From the IMG/VR virus record IMGVR_UViG_3300043331_001321, positions 1 to 27,161 of that record: DNA of 27,161 nt. One strand, written 5' to 3'. The first letter of the stretch is position 1; the number at the start of each line of letters is the position of its first letter. The translations under genes and the position numbers were made by a program. The stretch comes from a virus. Positions 7,119 to 13,848 of this stretch are shown in pieces. The notes beneath the pieces were generated by a model. That model was not told where the DNA came from and ran no database searches. It saw only the letters and a program-made list of their open reading frames with translations.

Positions 7119-7309
7119 ACAGCCATCCAACGCGCCAGATAAATAGCAATGCCTACAACGACTATCCATGCAATACGCACCGCAAGACACGCATTGCAGT
7201 CTAGAATGTGGCTAGGTGCGCAAAACCAACAGACTCGCGCGTGACACAGGCGCAGCACCACGTTAATCCGTAGTTGCCCGCCACATAATGAGCAATGAAG
7301 TATCTTCAT
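7115..7309 (-). CDS. Zinc-ribbon plus transmembrane helix, 64 aa
   Basis: N-terminal CSLCGGQL, a second CHARVCWFC cluster and a CNAC knuckle, then one transmembrane helix (VRIAWIVVVGIAIYLARW). This looks like a membrane-anchored zinc ribbon with the ribbon in the cytoplasm. The ATG at 7309 lies only about seven bases after the possible -10 of the promoter at 7316-7344 and has no clear SD, so its mRNA may be leaderless. A TTG at 7315 is a less likely start. Confidence 0.62.
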   Translation of the reverse strand: MKILHCSLCGGQLRINVVLRLCHARVCWFCAPSHILDCNACLAVRIAWIVVVGIAIYLARWMAV

Positions 7310-7315
7310 GCTCAA

Positions 7316-7344
7316 AGATTATCTTTGCAGGCGGAATAAGTCAA
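7316..7344 (-). promoter_or_regulatory. Promoter B with operator-like element
   Basis: On the minus strand, TTGACT (7339-7344) overlaps the stop codon of the wHTH gene. A -10 candidate is GATAAT (7318-7323, spacer 15) or TAATCT (7316-7321, spacer 17). Between the two lies TTCCGCCTGCAA (7325-7336 on the minus strand), which matches in 11 of 12 positions the element in promoter A (19612-19623) and is close to the one at 23982-23993. The transcript would start almost at the ATG at 7309. Confidence 0.5.
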
Positions 7345-7676
7345 GAGGAAAAGAGCGACGGCTGAACGCCGGGTTGCGGTTTGATATACCATGTCACCGC
7401 GCGGCGCAGCGTAACCGAGCACTGGCGCTGTTGACCGTTCATTAGGTGCTGATCGGTTCGCAGGTCCGGTAGGCGCTTGTGCAGGACTTCATTGGGAATG
7501 CCGGTAATCGCCGCCAGCTCGCGCGAAGTCTTGCCGGGGTTTGCCGTGACGGCTTGAAGAACGCGGGTCTTTTGCCGGTCGCGCTCGCCAGACTCGGTTA
7601 ACTCTTCGGCGCTTTGGTGGGAGCTATCCAGGTCATCGCGTCGCGCGATGGGTTCATCGTTGGGGAAATGTGCCAT
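7341..7676 (-). CDS. Winged-helix DNA-binding protein, 111 aa
   Basis: Residues about 36-75 (KTRVLQAVTANPGKTSRELA then AITGIPNEVLHKRLPDL) form a typical winged-HTH: helix, turn, recognition helix, then a wing (RQCSVTLRRAVTWYI). The N-terminal 35 residues are acidic and probably disordered. The SD AAAGGCG precedes the ATG at 7676. Promoter B overlaps its end. It could be a transcription regulator or DNA-binding accessory factor; its target is unknown. Confidence 0.68.
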   Translation of the reverse strand: MAHFPNDEPIARRDDLDSSHQSAEELTESGERDRQKTRVLQAVTANPGKTSRELAAITGIPNEVLHKRLPDLRTDQHLMNGQQRQCSVTLRRAVTWYIKPQPGVQPSLFSS

Positions 7677-7809
7677 GCTTTTCGCCTTTCTATTTTGAGC
7701 TTGGACTGGGGTTCCTCGCAGCGTGGCCCCAATGGGCAGTTAAAGCTGCATATGCAGATTTACTTTGGCGATTATGGGGTCGAGCGCCGACCGACGCGCG
7801 ACGCCCTTT

Positions 7810-8163
7810 TTAACAATACAGCGATACTCTATAAGCGTTCACCGAACGGATAGTCTCTGTTCTCGTTATCTTGTGGTAGTAGAAATAATAAGCGTTGCAG
7901 CCATCCGTTCCCTCATACACTTTTGTAACCGCGCCGATGCGCGCCGATGCCGACCAGGCGCGCACGTCTGCATCTATGTCCGCCTGTGGTCTACGGTTGC
8001 GCATAAACTCTAAAAACAGTATTCGCTCATTTTCTTTAATGCGGTCTGCTTTGCGCCTCAACTCTTCGAGCTGCTGGAGCGAATTCGGTTCAGTCTCTAT
8101 TTCCGCCGCGCCGATTAGGCCCAACATGGCAAGCCACAACGCAAGCAGCATCGCCTCTTTCAT
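7810..8163 (-). CDS. Exported hypothetical protein, 117 aa
   Basis: Begins MKEAMLLALWLAMLGLIGAA, a short positive n-region and hydrophobic core resembling a signal peptide with cleavage near residue 20. It then has a long charged helix (LQQLEELRRKADRIKENERI) and a Tyr-rich C-terminus (CNAYYFYYHKITR). Start at ATG 8161-8163 by ATGA overlap; GTG 8169 is an alternative. A periplasmic or envelope role is plausible, possibly lysis-related given the neighbouring small membrane protein, but no spanin motif is clear. Confidence 0.6.
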   Translation of the reverse strand: MKEAMLLALWLAMLGLIGAAEIETEPNSLQQLEELRRKADRIKENERILFLEFMRNRRPQADIDADVRAWSASARIGAVTKVYEGTDGCNAYYFYYHKITRTETIRSVNAYRVSLYC

Positions 8164-8312
8164 CGGCACGCCTCAAGGGAGCGCTCTGCCAATGGTTTCG
8201 CGGCCCATCGCTCGCAGTCGCCGCTGTCGAACGTTCTCGATTCTAATGCTACAAGCGCTACGATCAATGCGCCGATTAGCAATGTTAACGATACCCAGCC
8301 TGTAATTGTCAT
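8160..8312 (-). CDS. Small membrane protein, 50 aa
   Basis: Start at ATG 8310-8312 with GGGAGG upstream and an ATGA overlap. One transmembrane helix (VSLTLLIGALIVALVAL, residues about 7-23) followed by a short soluble tail containing two Cys. It is coupled to the exported protein downstream. Its size and topology fit a holin-like or accessory membrane peptide, but nothing specific identifies it. Confidence 0.63.
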   Translation of the reverse strand: MTITGWVSLTLLIGALIVALVALESRTFDSGDCERWAAKPLAERSLEACR

Positions 8313-8521
8313 CTTACCTCCCACATCAAGCGAACGAACTCTTTCACTGCACTGTCGATGGAACCTCCTTTGCCGCACGGGACGCTTGGAACAATTTTCA
8401 GGGCAAGGTTCATCCGCCCTCGACCGAGCCACCAACCATTGTCATCTTCTTTTTTGAGCCAATATTCGTTTGGCAAATCCAAGCGAACGACCTCTCTCAC
8501 CAATTTGTCGTCCTGTGTCAT
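8309..8521 (-). CDS. Hypothetical protein, 70 aa
   Basis: Start at ATG 8519-8521 because of an excellent SD (GGAGGGAGG) and ATGA overlap. The product has a central WLKKEDDNGWWLGRGRMNLA stretch and ends with a helix (AVKEFVRLMWEV). Family unknown. Confidence 0.62.
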   Translation of the reverse strand: MTQDDKLVREVVRLDLPNEYWLKKEDDNGWWLGRGRMNLALKIVPSVPCGKGGSIDSAVKEFVRLMWEVR

Positions 8522-8748
8522 GATGTTGCCTCCCTCCATCGGTTGTGAATCATTTCTGGAAAACAATGCGTGTCTTCCATAACCAGTTCTTCGGTATCTT
8601 GCTTACACGCTTTATGGACTTTTACCTGACACCCATTCGGCAACTGAACGAGCGCGAAAATGCCACCATACTTAGCTAGCGGGCCATTGCATAGCCAGCA
8701 CATCGGCAAATGCGGGCCGAGTAATTTACTGCCAATACTGCGCCTCAT
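8518..8748 (-). CDS. Cys/His-rich mini-protein after TerL, 76 aa
   Basis: Starts at the base after the large terminase stop (TAAATG) with GGGAG upstream. It carries CWLCNGPL and, about 28 residues later, VKVHKACKQD, giving C-x2-C...H-x2-C, compatible with a treble-clef or zinc-knuckle fold. The position suggests co-translation with terminase. It might assist packaging or cleavage (HNH-like treble clefs occur beside terminases), but the HNH catalytic residues are not visible. Confidence 0.65.
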   Translation of the reverse strand: MRRSIGSKLLGPHLPMCWLCNGPLAKYGGIFALVQLPNGCQVKVHKACKQDTEELVMEDTHCFPEMIHNRWREATS

Positions 8749-10839
8749 TTATTTCTTCTCCCATGCTCTCACATCTCGCGGCAACCAGTCGTCGCATTTT
8801 GGGTCTTGGTTTCTGACAATCTGGTTATGCCATTGGAGGCCAAGACAACGCCCTTCGGCGCTGCCCTCTTCGGCATTAAAGTTATTACAGCCGCCACACG
8901 TTTCGGATACCCGTTGGCCGATATGGGGAATCCGCGCTTTTAGCTGGGCCATTGCCGGATTATCGGCCCGCATCTGTCTATCGGCATCGATAGCGCTGGC
9001 TTGATCGGCATCGATTTCGTGAGTAACCAAGCGAGTCGTTCCATAGGCGCGCGATATCGCCACATCAGCGCACATATTCGCATAGACAAAATGCGGGTCT
9101 TCTGAACCGATCTTTTCGACGCGATTGGTCCGGCGTTCTTCTTTCTCGTTTCTGCGCTCCGATATCAAAGCGACCTTCGTTAAATGCTTGGTAAACAGCG
9201 CCGCCAGATTATCGTTAATCCAACGGCCATTGACAAGGCGACGCTGAAGCAGCGGCTTCTTTAGCGGGTCTGGCATTTCCATATTGCCATCCTGAATCTT
9301 ACCCAGCGCATAGCTCATAAACTTGTATTGATCGACGCTGACAACAAACCGATTGCGCGCTTCATCGACCGTGCGCCGAACGGCATCGGGGTCGCTTGTC
9401 GTGCGGTCGCGCCATCTTAACATCTCACCGGCCATCGCCTGATTGCCATACTCGATAACAAACACGCGGCCCTCGAACTCTTTGGCGAACTGAAATGCCT
9501 CATTGAAGTTTGGCAGCGATTCGAGCGCCCCATACAAAATATTATACTCAGTCATGATTTCGTAGGCGCGCACAAAGGGGTTCGAGTCTTCAATCCATTC
9601 CAGGTGTAGTATCCGTTCCTTTCCGCCTGGAATGCGCCGCTTGACCACTATTACATTAAGATTGCCCATGTGGTCAAGCCCTAAAAAATTCTCCCCTTGC
9701 CGCTTGTTCTGAGCGCTCAAGCCCGGCCAATCGTAATGCGTCCGATAGCACCGTTTCAGTATTTCCAGGTTTATCGGAATTTCATTAGGGTTCGAATATG
9801 GCCGTCCCAGTTTGCGGTTATAAAAGTTTTGTTTGTCGTGGCTTTCGTCCCATGCCTTTAGCATCTCACTGGCCGTGACGCGCCGCGATGCTGTTTGCCC
9901 GAACGTAAAGCCGCGAATCTCGTGACCTGGATTGTGTGCGATATAGCGTCCGCGTTGCGGGTCAACGATTTCAGTATCGCAATGCGGACACCGATAGTAC
10001 ACGCGCCCATCGAGCCGCTTAGCAATACACTCCGGCCATTGCTCGGCCATTTCTATGCCATCGGAGCAACGGCAGTCGGAATGCCAGTGTTGCTGATCGG
10101 AGTTTTGAAACCATTCATCGATATCGGCCTCTGGCCACTTCGGCGTTGAGACCATCCCGATGCCCTTGATAAACGATGCTGATACACGTTCGCGAGTCTT
10201 CTCGATTTGCCCCCGCGTCATGCCCTGAACTTCATCGAACACCAGCACATCGAGCGGCATTGCCTCAGTTCTCATGGTGTCGCGCTGGCCTTGGCCTATG
10301 CCCATATTCATACCGGTGTAGAGAAACATGACGGTCGATGGTCCAAGCTTTCGAATAGACTTTGACCCGATATCTTGACGCCCGGCCCTATCTTCCATCA
10401 ACGCCAACAGGTCGGGGTTATGCTGCATCATTTTTTTGTAGCGAGTATCCGAGAAGGCATATGTCGTGGTTTCGTCTGGCAGGTAATAACCGACATTCAT
10501 TGGTCGGCGTAGCGGCAAGTAAATCCCGGCCCATAACAGGTAAATGATCGACCCGCCGCCCTGGGCGCTCTTCCGCACAACGCTCTCATGCCCATAGACC
10601 TGATCGTCACTCGCTGGCAGGTCGGGAAAGCTTTCGTAGATTGGCTTCAGGTAGGCGAAGTCGCGATAGTTGAAAGTCTCACGGTCTATCCATAGCCCTG
10701 AGCGTTCAGCCCACTGCCAGAATGGCAGCTCGCGCGCCAAGCGCTGCAATACCGGCACCGTCGAGCGCGCCGAGTATATTTGCGCTTCTTCTTGCGCGAC
10801 TTCCCACAACGCACGCGAGATAGCAACGCCGATATCCAT
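8749..10839 (-). CDS. Terminase large subunit, lambda GpA type
   Basis: 696 residues. This ATPase-nuclease motor cuts and packages DNA into the head. The N-terminal ATPase has a Walker A of GpA style (RKSAQGGGS, residues 89-97, comparable with the KSARVGYS region of lambda GpA) and Walker B DVLVFDEV (197-204). A Cys-rich insert follows (C256, C258, C284, C287, the last pair as CPHC). The nuclease domain begins near FLGLDHMGN (D389). Near the C-terminus is an extra Cys module, CGGC then C then C (about residues 645-680). It is slightly longer than lambda GpA. No strong SD precedes the ATG at 10839. No TerS is adjacent; a candidate lies at 13047-13625. Confidence 0.93.
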   Translation of the reverse strand: MDIGVAISRALWEVAQEEAQIYSARSTVPVLQRLARELPFWQWAERSGLWIDRETFNYRDFAYLKPIYESFPDLPASDDQVYGHESVVRKSAQGGGSIIYLLWAGIYLPLRRPMNVGYYLPDETTTYAFSDTRYKKMMQHNPDLLALMEDRAGRQDIGSKSIRKLGPSTVMFLYTGMNMGIGQGQRDTMRTEAMPLDVLVFDEVQGMTRGQIEKTRERVSASFIKGIGMVSTPKWPEADIDEWFQNSDQQHWHSDCRCSDGIEMAEQWPECIAKRLDGRVYYRCPHCDTEIVDPQRGRYIAHNPGHEIRGFTFGQTASRRVTASEMLKAWDESHDKQNFYNRKLGRPYSNPNEIPINLEILKRCYRTHYDWPGLSAQNKRQGENFLGLDHMGNLNVIVVKRRIPGGKERILHLEWIEDSNPFVRAYEIMTEYNILYGALESLPNFNEAFQFAKEFEGRVFVIEYGNQAMAGEMLRWRDRTTSDPDAVRRTVDEARNRFVVSVDQYKFMSYALGKIQDGNMEMPDPLKKPLLQRRLVNGRWINDNLAALFTKHLTKVALISERRNEKEERRTNRVEKIGSEDPHFVYANMCADVAISRAYGTTRLVTHEIDADQASAIDADRQMRADNPAMAQLKARIPHIGQRVSETCGGCNNFNAEEGSAEGRCLGLQWHNQIVRNQDPKCDDWLPRDVRAWEKK

Positions 10840-10845
10840 GCCGAA

Positions 10846-11148
10846 CTATGGCTCATTGGGCGCGAGCACGCGCTTGGCTTCATCGCCTTCATCAACGTCG
10901 GGCACTTTAATCCGTTCTGGATATCGCGCCTTATATCGTTCGACCCGTGCCGTCAGTAAATCAACCGACTCTAGTTGCCGTGGCCCAGCGCCAAGCTTGA
11001 CACATTCCCGCTTGTACGTATCGAGCACGGCCCTATTAAAAGCCGCGTCGCCAGCGAAGAAAAACACGCCGTCTTCGTCGGTCTTGACATTACCAGGCTC
11101 GCCGACGCGCGTTGCCACGATAACTCGCTTTCTATCAATTGACTCCAT
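10846..11148 (-). CDS. Hypothetical protein upstream of TerL, 100 aa
   Basis: Directly precedes the large terminase with a 6-base gap. The product is beta-rich at the N-terminus (RKRVIVATRVGEPG, FFFAGDAAF), then a helix with many Arg (LTARVERYKARYPERI) and an acidic end. The SD AAAGGCGG lies about 11 bases before the ATG, inside the upstream gene. It may assist packaging because of position; I recognise no family. Confidence 0.65.
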   Translation of the reverse strand: MESIDRKRVIVATRVGEPGNVKTDEDGVFFFAGDAAFNRAVLDTYKRECVKLGAGPRQLESVDLLTARVERYKARYPERIKVPDVDEGDEAKRVLAPNEP

Positions 11149-11151
11149 AAA

Positions 11152-11505
11152 TCAATACCGCCTTTCTTTTTCGTTTTTCACACCTATTGTTCGCCCATCG
11201 GCATACCGAAAGATAACAGACCGGCGCTTGAAAATCTCTTCGGCTTTTTCGGGATTAAGGGCAATTAACTCTTCGAGCAAATCAAAGAGATTGTTGTCCA
11301 ATTGCTCCTGGCGTTCCCATTCGCGCGCAATTCGCAACGTTTCAGCGTCGTATGAATACTTGCGTTCAACGGCCTTGATGCGTTCCTCTTGCTCCGGCGA
11401 CTGCGTAAGCACTAACTGACGTACCATGATGACCTGCGCTACGGCACTTGTCGTAATCATGCCACCGATTAGCCCGTTGATGGCGGACTTTATAACCCAG
11501 TTCAT
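11152..11505 (-). CDS. Membrane-anchored coiled-coil protein, 117 aa
   Basis: Start at ATG 11503-11505 with GAAGGAAAG upstream and an ATGA overlap with the Cys-rich microgene. The N-terminus is hydrophobic (AINGLIGGMITTSAVAQVIM), a probable single membrane segment with GG motifs. Residues 35-90 are charged heptad-like helix (ERIKAVERKYSYDAETLRIA onward). The C-terminal tail is basic. The topology resembles phage holin-like or i-spanin-like proteins, but no family match is clear. Confidence 0.6.
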   Translation of the reverse strand: MNWVIKSAINGLIGGMITTSAVAQVIMVRQLVLTQSPEQEERIKAVERKYSYDAETLRIAREWERQEQLDNNLFDLLEELIALNPEKAEEIFKRRSVIFRYADGRTIGVKNEKERRY

Positions 11506-11663
11506 CGCTTTCCTTCTTTCTTGACTCGACACGGTGCGCACGGTGCGCACGTAGCATGACACGCGCAATCTGGACTATCGGCGCAATCGGGATGGCCGAA
11601 GCATACGCGATGGCGAAAATTCTTCGACTTCGGCTTATGTCTACAGGAGCGCTTTGATCGCAT
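11502..11663 (-). CDS. Cys-rich microprotein, 53 aa, 8 Cys
   Basis: ATG at 11661-11663 to TGA 11502-11504, the latter overlapping the next start as ATGA. The product begins basic (MRSKRSCRHKPKSKNFRHR) and then has seven more Cys in a 28-residue stretch: VCFGHPDC, DCAC, HATC, APC, APC. The CAP repeat comes from two tandem copies of a 9-bp unit (CGGTGCGCA, 11532-11549, plus strand). It could bind metal or be disulphide-rich. The tight overlap and in-frame Cys pattern argue for a real gene, but SD support is weak. Confidence 0.5.
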   Translation of the reverse strand: MRSKRSCRHKPKSKNFRHRVCFGHPDCADSPDCACHATCAPCAPCRVKKEGKR

Positions 11664-11667
11664 TATT

Positions 11668-11904
11668 TTACGGGGTCTCGTCGATGGCCGCTAAGTCTGT
11701 AGCCGATGGCTTATCGCGCGTTGGCCCTAAATATATGCGCAATTCCAATGGTGGCGACGCGCATGGGCCACATATCAAATTTATCTGAGATTTGTCGATG
11801 AGGCTTTGGACAGCGATAAATACGAGAGCGCTCGCTTCCAACACAGTTTCTGGAATAAGTGAGACACAATCGCGGTCGCCACCGGTTATCACATGAACCT
11901 GCAT
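11668..11904 (-). CDS. Hypothetical protein, 78 aa
   Basis: Start at ATG 11902-11904, ten bases after AGGAG; the longer frame would run through the small membrane gene upstream. It begins MQVHVITGGDRDCVSLIPET, with a helix (ALVFIAVQSLIDK) and CGPC. Family unknown. The first strand-loop (VHVITGGDRD) faintly resembles nucleotide-binding beta-alpha starts, but is too short to claim. Confidence 0.55.
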   Translation of the reverse strand: MQVHVITGGDRDCVSLIPETVLEASALVFIAVQSLIDKSQINLICGPCASPPLELRIYLGPTRDKPSATDLAAIDETP

Positions 11905-11912
11905 ATACTGTT

Positions 11913-12038
11913 TTATCTCCTGGTGCGCTTGTAAATATCGAAGAGTTTCACAACCGCGCATAGCGCGACAAACAACACGCCGACGCCAATGGCTGGCAAA
12001 ATGATTTCCGTAACGAATCTCGCTATAGCGTTATCCAC
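11913..12038 (-). CDS. Small membrane protein, 41 aa, GTG start
   Basis: GTG at 12036-12038 to TAA 11913-11915. A single transmembrane helix (IILPAIGVGVLFVALCAVV, residues 12-30) is followed by a basic tail KLFDIYKRTRR, so the C-terminus should face the cytoplasm. The stop overlaps the SD of the next gene. There is no strong SD for the GTG; the frame is open back to the previous microgene stop. Its composition makes chance unlikely. Confidence 0.5.
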   Translation of the reverse strand: MDNAIARFVTEIILPAIGVGVLFVALCAVVKLFDIYKRTRR

Positions 12039-12065
12039 GGTTGCTTTCGCGTTCGCGCCCTTGAC

Positions 12066-12146
12066 TCATACAATTCCCAGCTCGACCATGACCCATACCA
12101 AACCGATGAGCGTGCCGATGCCGCCCAGTATGATAAAAATATTCAT
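12066..12146 (-). CDS. Membrane micropeptide, 26 aa
   Basis: ATG 12144-12146 overlaps the stop of the upstream membrane protein as ATGA. The product is essentially one hydrophobic helix: MNIFIILGGIGTLIGLVWVM followed by VELGIV. The Gly-spaced face (GGxG, LIG) suggests helix packing in the membrane. With the neighbours at 11913 and 12143 it forms a cluster of three tiny membrane proteins. Role unknown. Confidence 0.5.
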   Translation of the reverse strand: MNIFIILGGIGTLIGLVWVMVELGIV

Positions 12147-12385
12147 ACCCGTTCACACCTATGCGTCGAAGCTCTCGGCCAATTAAGATTGCCGCGATAC
12201 CACTCGCATTGTTCTTGTGTCCGAAACGGCCCCAACACTGCTGGCGCGACCTGGAATGCGGGCAACCCTCTGAAGGTAAAATACCAGCCGCCACCGCTGC
12301 CAGCAATCAACATCGCGCCTAAGAGTATCGCCACCGACAGAAGTATTGCGCACAGCCCAATTGTAGCTATCGCTCTGAACCTCAT
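12143..12385 (-). CDS. Membrane-anchored small protein, 80 aa
   Basis: N-terminal helix (ATIGLCAILLSVAILLGAML, residues about 6-25) then GSGGGWYFTFRGLPAFQ and a soluble domain with PFRTQEQCEWYRGN and a second Cys near the end. The two Cys about 19 residues apart may pair outside the cytoplasm. SD AAGGGGCGA precedes the ATG; ATGA overlaps at both ends. The fold type (TM followed by a 'GPF-T-EQCE' segment) is one I have seen in phage small proteins of unknown role. Confidence 0.65.
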   Translation of the reverse strand: MRFRAIATIGLCAILLSVAILLGAMLIAGSGGGWYFTFRGLPAFQVAPAVLGPFRTQEQCEWYRGNLNWPRASTHRCERV

Positions 12386-12570
12386 AGGTTTCGCCCCTTG
12401 CGCCGTTGCGGCCTGTCATTCTCGCTCGGAAGACGCCCTAGCAACCTATTCCGCGCATCATCGATAATACGCCGCAACGCCTTATTATCGCCGAATATGT
12501 ACCCCGCTATATATGCCCGATTGCAGTCGCGCCTGTATCGTTCAATGGCGAGATTGATCAATTGAGCCAT
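12382..12570 (-). CDS. Basic helical protein, 62 aa
   Basis: Arg-rich throughout (LINLAIERYRRDCNRAYIAG, LRRIIDDARNRLLGRL, ending RPQRRKGRNL). Probably helical and nucleic-acid-binding by charge, but no motif identifies it. The start overlaps the upstream zinc-ribbon gene by 13 bases; its stop makes ATGA with the next gene. Confidence 0.6.
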   Translation of the reverse strand: MAQLINLAIERYRRDCNRAYIAGYIFGDNKALRRIIDDARNRLLGRLPSENDRPQRRKGRNL

Positions 12571-12827
12571 GCGCCACCCGCATTTATAAGTCGCTCCAAC
12601 AGGGAATAAGAACGACCGCGAATTATAAATTCTCCCGGTATCACCAGCACCGGCTGCGCCATTTTTTCTTCATCGTTAGGTCCAGGTAACATCGCTGGGA
12701 TGACAACGCAATTTTCCAGCTCACATTTCCGGCACTTGAAATGCCATTGCCACGGCGCGTGATTTGGCGGTTGAAACATTCTGACGTTATTGGCCGAGCA
12801 ATGCGGGCATTTGAGCATTGTTGTCAT
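12558..12827 (-). CDS. Zinc-ribbon protein, 89 aa
   Basis: Two CxxC knuckles: CPHCSANN at residues 7-14 and CRKCELENC at about 32-40, spaced as in a classical zinc ribbon. The rest contains an acidic loop and a C-terminal helix. The ATG at 12827 overlaps the upstream stop as ATGA; a second ATG at 12818, better spaced from GGATG, is possible. Likely nucleic-acid or protein binding. Confidence 0.68.
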   Translation of the reverse strand: MTTMLKCPHCSANNVRMFQPPNHAPWQWHFKCRKCELENCVVIPAMLPGPNDEEKMAQPVLVIPGEFIIRGRSYSLLERLINAGGAWLN

Positions 12828-13069
12828 CCTTTTTTGCGTTCATCGTTGATCTTTGCTGAGCTGATTGGCAATCCCGCACGTTCCAGGTTCTCCATGATAG
12901 AGTCTTCGGTATCACCGGTTATGACAATCAACTCGCAGTCCTGCCAGCCCATATCTTTAAGCGCAGTATGAATAGGCTTACCTTCACCCATTCGTCGAAT
13001 ATTTTCCGCGCTTAGACCGATAAGCAACGTCTTCACACCAGCCCCGTTAGTGTACGTCATTTTCAGCAT
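12824..13069 (-). CDS. Conserved phage hypothetical protein, 81 aa
   Basis: Start at ATG 13067-13069, preceded by GGAGGGTTC. Product MLKMTYTNGAGVKTLLIGLS followed by AENIRRMGEGKPIHTAL and ELIVITGDTEDSIMENLE. The pattern GLS-x-ENIRRM-x-EGKPI ... ITGDTEDSI is one I associate with small phage proteins of unknown function that sit near structural and packaging genes. It overlaps the end of the TerS-like gene by 23 bases. Confidence 0.66.
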   Translation of the reverse strand: MLKMTYTNGAGVKTLLIGLSAENIRRMGEGKPIHTALKDMGWQDCELIVITGDTEDSIMENLERAGLPISSAKINDERKKG

Positions 13070-13625
13070 GAACCCTCCGGTCGTCGTTGGGTACAGGAAG
13101 TAAACCCGATGGCGGTTGCTGTTCCTGTATATTCGCATTTATACCCAAGATAACACCGAGCCTCTGAACTGCCGATAAGAATTGCTCGCGCGGTACGAAC
13201 TCGCGAAGTAGCTGCACTATGCCACGCCCGATGGCGATGACATGCGGATGATTCTTAATCTCGATTTCCAGCTTAGCGCCATACGACTCGCGTTTGTGCG
13301 ACCGCAACAAGAATTTGATCATCTCCGCATTCTTGTCGTTTATCGCAAGCGACACCGCGCCGATTTCAATGGCGTCGATGCTGGCGTTGATTATTTCATC
13401 GACCTTCGCGGCAAACGCCGCATCGTCTTGCCGCCAACGCCAGACCGTCGTGCGCTCGACTCGCGCGGCCCGCATGGCTTTAGCCTGGTCGAGAGTCTGC
13501 GACAGCTTCAGAAGATAGCGCGACTTCTTCTGAGCAACGCTAGGTAGCCTTAAGCCACGCCGCCCGCGATGCCTTACCCTTCGCCGCGTTGCGTTTGGTT
13601 CCCCTTGTTCCCGTGCTTCAGCCAT
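13047..13625 (-). CDS. Putative terminase small subunit (HTH protein)
   Basis: 192 residues. After a basic N-terminal tail (RRRVRHRGRRGLRLP) comes a helix-turn-helix: AKAMRAARVERTTVWRWRQD followed by DAAFAAKVDEIINASIDAIE, then a repetitive helical region and KFLLRSHKRESYG. This order (HTH with TTVWRWR, DAAFA, I-IGAVSLAI, LLRSHKRE-YG) matches phage small terminases that recognise DNA before handing it to TerL. It is about 2.2 kb upstream of TerL rather than adjacent, so the assignment is by domain, not by pairing. SD GGGGGAT. Confidence 0.72.
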   Translation of the reverse strand: MAEAREQGEPNATRRRVRHRGRRGLRLPSVAQKKSRYLLKLSQTLDQAKAMRAARVERTTVWRWRQDDAAFAAKVDEIINASIDAIEIGAVSLAINDKNAEMIKFLLRSHKRESYGAKLEIEIKNHPHVIAIGRGIVQLLREFVPREQFLSAVQRLGVILGINANIQEQQPPSGLLPVPNDDRRVHAENDVH

Positions 13626-13628
13626 TGA

Positions 13629-13841
13629 TCATCCCCCAGCGCCACCAGCCGAGTCACTCTCGACCCATAAACCCAAATCATTCAGGTGACTATGGGCGTC
13701 GAGCCAGCTCCGGAATCCCCGTGCTCTAGCCTCTCGATTCAGAAGCATGTTTATCTGGCAATCTCCATCACCCGCATCATGCGGCCACGGGTCCAAATCA
13801 TACAGAAGGCTGATAAGAGCACGGAATTCTTGCGTTTTCAT
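13629..13841 (-). CDS. Hypothetical protein, 70 aa
   Basis: Product begins MKTQEFRALISLLYDLDPWP and contains GDCQINMLLNREARARGFRS, then WLDAHSHLND. A mostly helical small acidic protein. Its stop lies just before the SD of the TerS-like gene, so the two are co-translated. The AGGGGGAT box lies ten or more bases before its own ATG. No family recognised. Confidence 0.62.
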   Translation of the reverse strand: MKTQEFRALISLLYDLDPWPHDAGDGDCQINMLLNREARARGFRSWLDAHSHLNDLGLWVESDSAGGAGG

Positions 13842-13848
13842 TAAAAAG

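Noticed and set aside
7677-7809. 133-bp gap with a CTGCATATGCAG palindrome (7748-7759)
   Set aside because: No credible ORF, terminator or promoter; a single 12-bp palindrome is not enough to call an operator.
9621-9632. Fourth copy of the operator-like element in TerL
   Set aside because: It lies in codons for Ile-Pro-Gly-Gly-Lys without promoter boxes; noted in the finding but not listed as a regulatory site.
10670-11419. Plus-strand open frame (249 codons) over the TerL start and upstream genes
   Set aside because: Ser/Arg-rich low-complexity translation typical of an antisense shadow; no SD.
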